Assembly (NCBI GenBank): GCA_937937315.1
Contig: CALDCK010000153.1
Span: 1 to 45,281 of the forward strand
From: an uncultured bacterium
Lineage (GTDB): Bacteria; Myxococcota_A; UBA9160; SMWR01
Reading direction: 5' to 3'
Length of the DNA stretch: 45,281 nt
The notes beneath the pieces are model-generated. The model was not told the origin of the DNA. It searched no databases and saw only the letters and a list, made by a program, of their open reading frames with translations. Made by a program: the position numbers and the translations under genes. The first letter of the stretch is position 1. Each line of letters starts with the position of its first letter. Shown piece by piece: positions 7,849 to 13,673 of this stretch.

Positions 7849-8151
7849 TCAGCCAAGGAGACCGCCTCCGAGGTGGCTCTTGGGCGTGATGACGACCCGA
7901 GATCCGGGCGCGATCTGATCGCCGATCGCGCCTTCGTCGTCCAGGTAGGCGCTCGAACGATCATCGCGGAGAGACCAGGCGACGTCGGTGGGCAGCGCCA
8001 TGCGGTGCGCGATGGCGTCGGTGACCGATCGCACCGACAGCGAGGGTCCCACCTCGATCGGAATCTCCTGGCTTCCGGTCACGTTGACGGCGTGGACGAT
8101 CATGGCGTCGGGCACCCCCCCGCCACTCGGGCTCGAGACTTCGGTCTTCAT
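7849..8151 (-). CDS. Ubiquitin-like beta-grasp protein 1 (ends GGGLLG)
   Basis: 100 residues; the ATG at 8151 overlaps the upstream stop as ATGA. After about 16 disordered residues the beta-grasp pattern follows: MIVHAVNVTGSQEIPIEV (beta hairpin), SVRSVTDAIAHRM (helix), WSLRDDRSSAYLDD, then IAPGSRVVITPKSHLGGG. A strand leading into a leucine and glycines at the end mirrors the Leu-Gly-Gly end of ubiquitin. Three residues (LLG) follow the GGG at 95-97, so a processing step would expose a diglycine. It sits between the unknown gene and JAMM 1, downstream of E1 1 and the E2, and is the likely modifier for that arm. Confidence 0.85.
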   Translation of the reverse strand: MKTEVSSPSGGGVPDAMIVHAVNVTGSQEIPIEVGPSLSVRSVTDAIAHRMALPTDVAWSLRDDRSSAYLDDEGAIGDQIAPGSRVVITPKSHLGGGLLG

Positions 8152-8978
8152 TCGGGTCCTCCCTTGGTGCCGGACGGGATCGCGTCCCGCGCCGGCGGTT
8201 GATTCAACAGGCGACTCTCGACGCGCTCGTCGACGACTGCGGCGAGGGCCGGCAGGGCCCAGGCAGAAGCGGTCGTGAGCGCGGCGAGTCCGATCTCGAA
8301 GAGCTGCTGGGAGCAGCGCAGCGGAGCGCCGCTGAGGTCCACCTCGGCGCGCACGCCGTCGTCGTCGATTCCGAGCCGGACCAGGCGCCAGCGCGACTGG
8401 GCCTCGAGACACAGCTCCTGAATCCACGCGCGACGCGTCGCCGACAGCGTCTCGGGGATGCGCACGACGGCCGGAGCGGACAGGCCGAGGCGCGAGGCGC
8501 TTGCCGTCAGCTCGATGGGGACGACCTGCCCTCCGGCGCGGATATGGCGGCGCGTTGGCTCGACCCACGTCTCGACCTCGTCGCGCTCGACCCCGCCGGC
8601 CGACGGCGGCGGGGTCCCGTCGGAGGTCGCCCGCGCCCAGCCGAGGAGCTCCGCCATCGGATGCTCCTCGTCCGGCTCGCCCTCCCCCTCGAAGTTGGCG
8701 ACCCCCGGCGGGATCTCGAAGACGCAGGACCAGGCGCGCCGGCGACGCCGGGCCGTCCCGCGAGACAGCGGTGCGGGCACCGCGCGCCACAGTCCCGGCG
8801 CGCCCATCAGGTCCCGGAGCGGATCTCCGGTGAAGCGTGAGCGCCGGGTCAGGACGATCCAGCGCTGCTCCTCGGACACGGCGATTCCCGAGCGGCCGCG
8901 CCCCCGCGCGGCGGGCTCGAAGCCGAGGTTATCGGCGAGCTGGGACCAGGACGTCGAGGGGCAGGGCTGAGCGCTCAA
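8148..8978 (-). CDS. Unknown operon protein, possible YbjN/type III chaperone-like C-terminal fold
   Basis: 276 residues if started at the TTG at 8978, which overlaps the E2 stop as TTGA and has AGGAG seven bases upstream; there is no good ATG. I do not recognise the family. Residues about 1-110 contain basic stretches and WIVLTRRSRFTGDPLRDL. From about residue 165 the pattern changes to IPVELTA-like strands, a helix ATRRAWIQELCLEAQSRW, strands VRLGIDDDGVRAEVDL and a helical end. That alternation recalls the YbjN/type III chaperone-like fold, a weak resemblance by eye. It is embedded by overlaps on both sides between the E2 and Ubl 1, so it is probably a fixed part of the conjugation machinery, perhaps an adaptor or target-recognition subunit. 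Confidence 0.7.
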   Translation of the reverse strand: MSAQPCPSTSWSQLADNLGFEPAARGRGRSGIAVSEEQRWIVLTRRSRFTGDPLRDLMGAPGLWRAVPAPLSRGTARRRRRAWSCVFEIPPGVANFEGEGEPDEEHPMAELLGWARATSDGTPPPSAGGVERDEVETWVEPTRRHIRAGGQVVPIELTASASRLGLSAPAVVRIPETLSATRRAWIQELCLEAQSRWRLVRLGIDDDGVRAEVDLSGAPLRCSQQLFEIGLAALTTASAWALPALAAVVDERVESRLLNQPPARDAIPSGTKGGPE

Positions 8979-9637
8979 GACGATTCTCCTCTGGCGCAGT
9001 CGCGCTTCGCATCCGCGGTCAGCGGCGCGAGGAAGGGGACACGGGAGAGGGGGATGCGGTGGAGATTCTGCTGCCACCAGTCCGCGGCCTCGGCGTTCAT
9101 GAGTCCGGCGGGATCCCGGGTGTCCAAGGTGACCGATTGCATCGTCATCGCCCCGTAGCTCGCGAGGACCGCCTCCCTCAGGGGATAGGACCTCGGCACG
9201 TTGGCGCCGAGGCAGAGCCGCTGAGACGGGCCGCTCGACACGTTGGCGTGGTGCACGTGGAAGGGCTTCAGGATCGCGACCAGCGCGTACCCGGGCAGTG
9301 GGCCGCGCAGGATCTCCTCCGGCAGATGGAGGGCCAGCTCCACCTCGTCTTCGACGACCAGGTCGGTGGCGCCGGGAGGCAGGCAGGGGACCGCGCAGCG
9401 CAGGCGAACGATCGCTCGCAGCTCGGTGCTCGGATCGATCGCGATCACCTCCATGCGTTCGCTGATCTGCTCGAGGGCGAAGAGGTCCCGAACCGTGGAG
9501 AGCTTGCAGTGGCGCCAGGCGCCCTCTCCGAGGGTCACCTCGCGCGCGCGGCGCAGGGCCTCTTCGTGCTCGGGGCGCAGCGGGACCCGGGGCAGATCGG
9601 AGAGGCCGAAGCCCTGGAGCGCGGGAGTGGACGTCAT
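8975..9637 (-). CDS. E2-like ubiquitin-conjugating protein (UBC fold)
   Basis: 220 residues from the ATG at 9637, overlapping the E1 stop (ATGA) and preceded by AGGAG. Residues about 60-145 follow the UBC order: beta strands (LRAIVRLRCAVPCL, LVVEDEVELALHLPEEI), then GYALVAILKPFHVHHANVSSG and RLCLG. Eukaryotic E2s have H-P-N, then about ten residues later the catalytic cysteine in I-C-L; here H130-A-N132 is followed by C142-L-G. The oxyanion-type asparagine and catalytic cysteine are both kept, so the enzyme looks active. The following helices (AVLASYGAM, AADWWQQNLHRI) match the C-terminal part of the fold. Placed between E1 1 and the unknown/Ubl 1 genes, it would accept Ubl from E1 by thioester transfer and pass it on with or without the RING-like protein. 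Confidence 0.85.
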   Translation of the reverse strand: MTSTPALQGFGLSDLPRVPLRPEHEEALRRAREVTLGEGAWRHCKLSTVRDLFALEQISERMEVIAIDPSTELRAIVRLRCAVPCLPPGATDLVVEDEVELALHLPEEILRGPLPGYALVAILKPFHVHHANVSSGPSQRLCLGANVPRSYPLREAVLASYGAMTMQSVTLDTRDPAGLMNAEAADWWQQNLHRIPLSRVPFLAPLTADAKRDCARGESS

Positions 9638-10905
9638 CCGGCGATCTCCTCGGGCACGCCGCTCTCGGGCAGGTCCCGGTAGATGAGGCAGGCGCCGCGG
9701 TCGCCACGCACCCGGACGCTCGCCGGCGCTCGAGCGCCGAGCTTCGCGAGGGGGCGGTCGAGCTGGCTGCCGAGGACTGCCGCGGTCACTTCCGAGAACG
9801 TGTAGAGAGGATGGACGGTCCGCGGGGTCGTGCAGCGCGGGCAGGCGCCGGCGGGACCCTCCATCGACACGAAGCGCTCCAGCACCTCGTGGGCGTGGCA
9901 GTGGCACGCGGTCAGCTTCGCAAAGCGGCGCCCTTCCACCGTGAGGGTCACGCGCTTCGGGTCGGCGTCGCCGTAGCCGGACTGCTCGAGGAGGTCGCGG
10001 GGAGTTTGCGCGCCCAGGCCGCCGGCCAGGGGAAGCAGGCGCATGCGCTGATGGTTCAGAGGGCAATCGGCCCGGCGCATCAAGTGCGATACCGTGGTCC
10101 GGAAATCGTAGGCGCAGAGCTCGATCTGTCGGCTCTCGCTGCGATCGCCGATGCCGAGCACCCGGCGCACGAGCTCGAGGGCGACGAGATTGCCCGCGGC
10201 CGCGCAGAGCGGCGCCACGCTCGCCGTCGGCGCGCGAGACGGCGCCCATGCCGACTCCAGCTCGGGGCCCCCGGCGCAGGAGAAGACCGAGCCGTCGTCG
10301 GCCTGCTGCCACTCGTCGCGGGTGAAGGCGCAGCAGAGCGACGGGCCCGAACCGTCCTCCGTCGCCGCGAGGGAGCGCACGTGGGCGACGAGCCCGGGAC
10401 CCCAGACCGATCCCTGGATGAGCTCGGCGCCCAGGTGGAGCGCGGCCTGGGCGATGCGGAGCTCCACCCGTAGACCGTCGGTCGCCACGAGCAGGTGCGA
10501 CGCCCGTGCGATCAGCGGGATCGGCAGGGCCTCGAAGGGGCCCTCGAAGACGAAGACCCGTGAGCGGGGGCTCGCGGCCTTCGCGCGCACCCCGGCCACG
10601 AGCGCCTTGGGGCGCCCGATATCCCGATGGGAGAGGCTCGCGTGGGTCAGGAGGCTCTCGGCCTTGAAGGCCGCCGGGTCGACGATGGTGAGGCTGCGGG
10701 GGCCGAGCGGGGCCACGGCCTGGATGGTGGCGAGACCGACCGAGCCGGCCCCGATCGCCACCACGTCGATCTCGCGCAGCGCCTGGCGCGCCTCGCGGGG
10801 GACGTCGAGGAATGCCGGCATTCGCGCGGCGGGATCGAGCCGGCGCGCGGCGGCGAGGGTCGGCGTCGTCTCCGCGTGGATCTCGTGCAGGCGGGGGGTG
10901 GTCAT
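9634..10905 (-). CDS. E1-like ThiF-family activating protein 1 with C-terminal CxC/CxxC cluster
   Basis: 423 residues. The adenylation fold shows GAGSVG at 52-57, D76 after the second strand, DIGRPKA at 95-101 (a classic E1/ThiF phrase binding ATP) and ATDG at 141-144. Unusually, the segment after D76 is PAAFKAESL rather than the standard N-x2-R, so the nucleotide site is divergent. Candidate thioester cysteines are C191/C192 in PSLCCAF or C210 in VFSCAGG. The C-terminal 100 residues carry C334-H-C336 and C355-x2-C358 and may bind zinc, then a small beta region. It is the second gene of the operon, four bases after the RING-like gene and overlapping the E2 gene. By family it adenylates the Ubl C-terminus and loads E2. 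Confidence 0.87.
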   Translation of the reverse strand: MTTPRLHEIHAETTPTLAAARRLDPAARMPAFLDVPREARQALREIDVVAIGAGSVGLATIQAVAPLGPRSLTIVDPAAFKAESLLTHASLSHRDIGRPKALVAGVRAKAASPRSRVFVFEGPFEALPIPLIARASHLLVATDGLRVELRIAQAALHLGAELIQGSVWGPGLVAHVRSLAATEDGSGPSLCCAFTRDEWQQADDGSVFSCAGGPELESAWAPSRAPTASVAPLCAAAGNLVALELVRRVLGIGDRSESRQIELCAYDFRTTVSHLMRRADCPLNHQRMRLLPLAGGLGAQTPRDLLEQSGYGDADPKRVTLTVEGRRFAKLTACHCHAHEVLERFVSMEGPAGACPRCTTPRTVHPLYTFSEVTAAVLGSQLDRPLAKLGARAPASVRVRGDRGACLIYRDLPESGVPEEIAG

Positions 10906-10909
10906 CGGG

Positions 10910-11527
10910 CTACTCCGGCGTGTAGACGAAGCCCGTCGTCATCGAGACGGGCCTGGCACAGTCGGGACAGGTTCCCAGGCTGGAGCACTGGAGGAGGTCG
11001 CGATCGGGCTTCGTGCCCTGCTCCTCGGCGTGCAGCACCGCGTTGCACTCGCACACGAATACCCGGGTGTCCGCGTCGAAGGAGACGCTGCACACGGGGC
11101 AGCGCCGTCCGCGATGCTCCGGCGTCGGCGGTCCCACGTAGGGCTTGCGGAAGCGGGTGACGTGGAGGACCGCGTCGCGCAGCTGCACCTGGTCGGCGAC
11201 GTCGAGGATCGCGAGGCGCGGAGTCGGCCGACCGTTGACCCGGACCTCGAGCCCCGGGGGTACGGCCATCACCAGCGCGTCGCGGCCAGCGATCTGGATC
11301 GGCTCGAAGCGGAGCGCTTCGGGGGCGACCGCCGCATCGGGCTGCACCGGCTCGAGTCTCGGGCTTGTGTCGCCCACGTCGAGCTCGACGACGCCGGGCC
11401 CGCAGGGCAGCTCGGTCAGCGCACCCGCTCTGCGCCCGTCCGCTCCACCGTTGTCGAGGGCCTCGACGAGGAGGAAGAACGAAGCAACCTTCTCGGGGGT
11501 GATGGCGTTCTCGGTGGGGGGAGTCAT
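10910..11527 (-). CDS. RING-like zinc protein with FHA-like N-terminal region, candidate E3
   Basis: 205 residues; first gene of the operon. Residues about 70-135 are beta-rich (ALVMAVPPGLEVRVNGRP, LAILDVADQVQLRDAVL), resembling an FHA-type beta sandwich by eye. The C-terminus has eight spaced potential ligands: C143-x2-C146-x12-C159-x-C161-x4-H166-x14-C181-x5-C187-x2-C190. Eight ligands, including one histidine, fit a binuclear cross-brace as in RING or other treble-clef domains; bacterial RINGs in E1-E2-JAB-Ubl operons are an established, if sparse, group. By that analogy it would bring E2~Ubl and target together. A two-zinc ribbon with a structural role is the main alternative. It starts 135 bases downstream of the winged-helix gene; the gap holds an inverted repeat. 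Confidence 0.7.
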   Translation of the reverse strand: MTPPTENAITPEKVASFFLLVEALDNGGADGRRAGALTELPCGPGVVELDVGDTSPRLEPVQPDAAVAPEALRFEPIQIAGRDALVMAVPPGLEVRVNGRPTPRLAILDVADQVQLRDAVLHVTRFRKPYVGPPTPEHRGRRCPVCSVSFDADTRVFVCECNAVLHAEEQGTKPDRDLLQCSSLGTCPDCARPVSMTTGFVYTPE

Positions 11528-11560
11528 TCGATCGCCTCTTTCGTGTGTCGGTGTGCGTCG

Positions 11561-11588
11561 AAATTCGCAAAACGAGCACCGCGAATTT
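11561..11588. promoter_or_regulatory. Inverted repeat upstream of the operon's first gene (candidate operator or stem-loop)
   Basis: AAATTCGC and GCGAATTT are perfect 8-bp inverted arms separated by 12 bases, 34 bases upstream of the RING-like start codon and unusually AT-rich for this genome. It could bind a dimeric regulator, such as the upstream winged-helix protein, or form a leader hairpin. No factor binding is shown. Confidence 0.4.
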
Positions 11589-11662
11589 GCGCCACGTCGA
11601 GGGAGTGGTCTATGAGCGCGGTGTTCGACGCAGCGATGGGTGCGGCGATGGGCGTGCGTCGA

Positions 11663-12088
11663 TCAGTTCCAGGTGGGGTCGTCTCGCGGGTCGACGATCT
11701 CGATCTTGCAGTCCGCGAGCCGGTAGCCGACACCCTGCTCGGTCAGGATGATCTCCGGAACCGGAAGATCGTCGGCGAGGGCGTTCACCGCCTTGCGAAC
11801 CGCGCGCCGGAACAAGTGGATGTACTCGCGAATCCCGAACTCCGAGAACTCACGGAGGCCCTTGATCTTCGCGTACGCGTCCGCGAGCTCGCCGACCGTG
11901 CGATAGCCGCCGACCGGGCCCGTCTCGGACTCTCGCGCTTCGGCGAGGATGCGGAGCACGATCATGGGTCCGCGTCGAATGCGAACTTCGAGGTGCCGTC
12001 CGTCCGCGAGGGTGATGAGGATGGGGATCTTGCGCGCGGGTCGATGCAGCCAGTAGATCACGTGGGTCGTGCTGTGAGGGGTGTTCAT
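11663..12088 (-). CDS. Small winged-helix transcriptional regulator (OmpR-type DNA-binding domain, no receiver)
   Basis: 141 residues. After an N-terminal beta segment (HVIYWLHRPARKIPILITLADG) the rest follows the OmpR/PhoB effector-domain order: GPMIVLRILAEA helix, RTVGELADAY helix, a long recognition helix YIHLFRRAVRKAVNAL, then the wing EIILTEQGVGYRLAD. The GVGYRL wing is diagnostic. No receiver domain is attached, so it is not a standard response regulator. It lies directly upstream of the ubiquitin-like operon on the same strand and faces a divergent HTH-like gene, so local control of one or both is likely. What signal it senses is unknown. Confidence 0.75.
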   Translation of the reverse strand: MNTPHSTTHVIYWLHRPARKIPILITLADGRHLEVRIRRGPMIVLRILAEARESETGPVGGYRTVGELADAYAKIKGLREFSEFGIREYIHLFRRAVRKAVNALADDLPVPEIILTEQGVGYRLADCKIEIVDPRDDPTWN

Positions 12089-12533
12089 CGGCGTCGAACT
12101 CCTGATGGGTCCTTGTTGGAATTACGCCATTCTGTGTCAGCGGGAGCCCGGTGCTCGCCGATCGGGCTCCACTTCGCGATCGCGATCTGCCTGTGGCTTG
12201 CGTGCGATCGGACGCAGAGCGGCCGACGCGGGATGCCGTGATCGCGGTCTTGTCGACGCACGGGTGACCTTCGCGACGGAAGAGACGGTGTTCCGATCGG
12301 GAAGAATCTTGACGTGCACGATCGGTCCAGATGGCAAGATCTGATGGGGATCGAGAATCAATCTGAGGGAATCATACCACGAAGATGTGCCAATTCCGGC
12401 GCGATAAGGCGGCTTGTGGCCCCTTCGTGCCCATGTGCTCCTATGACAGTCGTGGCATATTTACTCCTGATCTTGTGGAGATCCTTGGCCGAAAGCGTCA
12501 GAATTCTGCCACAATAATAGAGGAGGCCCTCCG
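12089..12533. promoter_or_regulatory. Divergent control region between the winged-helix gene and the HTH-like gene
   Basis: 445 bases without a credible gene; the two small ORFs here lack ribosome sites and protein-like composition. The part from about 12290 to 12520 is clearly less GC-rich than its surroundings. It holds a TTGACG at 12309-12314 that could be a -35 element for the plus strand, though no good -10 follows at 17 bases. It ends in a very strong Shine-Dalgarno (AGGAGG, 12521-12526) seven bases before the GTG at 12534. The minus-strand promoter for the winged-helix gene and possibly the operon must also lie here. Confidence 0.5.
12174..12185. promoter_or_regulatory. 12-bp perfect palindrome TCGCGATCGCGA
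   Basis: A perfect self-complementary 12-mer in the divergent control region, 86 bases upstream of the winged-helix start. It could be an operator, but GCGATCGC-like words are common in high-GC DNA, so this is weak support. Confidence 0.25.
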
Positions 12534-13667
12534 GTGACGACCTCGAAGCCTGCGTCCCACGGTCACATCGAATTTCGCCTGGGTCGGGTGCTCGGCGAGC
12601 GCGTGAAGAGCGAGGGGAGCTACGCAGCGCTCGCGCGGGCGATCACCCGTGCAAGCCGCGGGGAGCGGGCGCCCAAGGAGGGCGAGCCGGCCGATCTGAT
12701 CGACCGGCGGAAGCTGCATAGCCTGGTGACGTCCGGGAAGGGTGCGGTCCTGACGATCGAAGACCTCCACGCCCTCGACCGTTATCTCGAGCGCTACGGG
12801 GAAGGTCTCGCCTATCGGCCTCTCCTTCAGAGGCCCGACCTGATGGAGGCGCTGGCGGATGGAGGGCGGGTCACGTTCCTGCTCGGATCGAAGCCCGAGC
12901 TGGAGCGCGGAAGCGTCTCACACTGGGATGTGTTGGCGATGGCGGAGATCCAGCGCGCCGTTGGACGCTCGGAGGTGAGCGTGCGCTTCGACATCGAGAC
13001 CGTTCCACTGCTCAGTGGGCTGACCGAGACCCAGGACGCGCTGGAGGGGCACGCGGCGTCGAACTACCTCGAAGAAAGCGGACCGTCCCTCGTCTGTCTG
13101 GGCTCGTCCCGCAGCAATCCCCTCGCCGAGCTGATGCTCGCTCGCATGTTCGACTACCCCGGCTTTGCGACGGCGTCCCTCGCGGACCGGGAGAACCTCC
13201 CCTTTGGCTTCGTGTGGAACCCGTCGTTCTCCGACGTGTTCCCCAGCTACTTCCACTTTCCCCCCGACGAGATCGTTGCCGGCAACGCACGCGCCGCCGA
13301 CGAGATTCGGGGGGGCAAGGCGTCGGCGCTCTGGACGCCGGAGAAGGTCTATCTGGACCAGGTGACACCGCGGCAGTGGGGCGAGACCTTCGGGCTGTGC
13401 CTGGCGCAGCGTCGCCGGGGCGGACGGGTCTGGCTGCTCCTGCTCGGCATCACCGGCGCCGCGACCTTCGTGGCGGCGAAGCTCGCCAATCGCCTGGCGA
13501 CACGACTCCACGATTCGACCGATGAGAGCCGTCCCTCCCAGGTGTACTGGGGGATCGTGCGGGCGAGCGTCGCGGAAGAGCTGAAGGCGAACTTCTTCAA
13601 CCTGCGTCAGTTCGAGGGCGAGGAGATCGCTACCCAGGAGCCGATCTCGGTGCCGGGCTCGGACTGA
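12534..13667 (+). CDS. HTH-like protein of unknown family, divergent from the ubiquitin-like operon
   Basis: 377 residues starting at a GTG with AGGAGG seven bases upstream. Residues about 14-95 are helical and end with RKLHSLVTSGKG...TIEDLHALDRYLERYG, which resembles an XRE/Cro-type helix-turn-helix region. The remaining 280 residues form an alpha/beta domain I do not recognise: GPSLVCLGSSRSNPLAELMLARMF looks like a strand-glycine-loop-helix typical of a nucleotide or sugar-phosphate binding start, and GGRVWLLLLGITGAATFVAAKL like a later strand and helix. There are no membrane segments or signal. It could be a ligand-sensing repressor or an effector protein controlled with the operon. It ends six bases before the convergent subtilase gene. 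Confidence 0.65.
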   Translation: MTTSKPASHGHIEFRLGRVLGERVKSEGSYAALARAITRASRGERAPKEGEPADLIDRRKLHSLVTSGKGAVLTIEDLHALDRYLERYGEGLAYRPLLQRPDLMEALADGGRVTFLLGSKPELERGSVSHWDVLAMAEIQRAVGRSEVSVRFDIETVPLLSGLTETQDALEGHAASNYLEESGPSLVCLGSSRSNPLAELMLARMFDYPGFATASLADRENLPFGFVWNPSFSDVFPSYFHFPPDEIVAGNARAADEIRGGKASALWTPEKVYLDQVTPRQWGETFGLCLAQRRRGGRVWLLLLGITGAATFVAAKLANRLATRLHDSTDESRPSQVYWGIVRASVAEELKANFFNLRQFEGEEIATQEPISVPGSD

Positions 13668-13673
13668 GGCGCT

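Noticed and set aside
2095-11527. Assignment as type II CBASS or a standard BilABCD locus
   Set aside because: No CD-NTase or E1-E2 fusion is present and the gene set is far larger than four genes, with RING-like and AAA+ components.
12081-12361. Small ORFs of 87 (plus) and 74 (minus) residues in the control region
   Set aside because: No ribosome sites, TTG or weak starts, basic low-complexity ends; treated as intergenic DNA.
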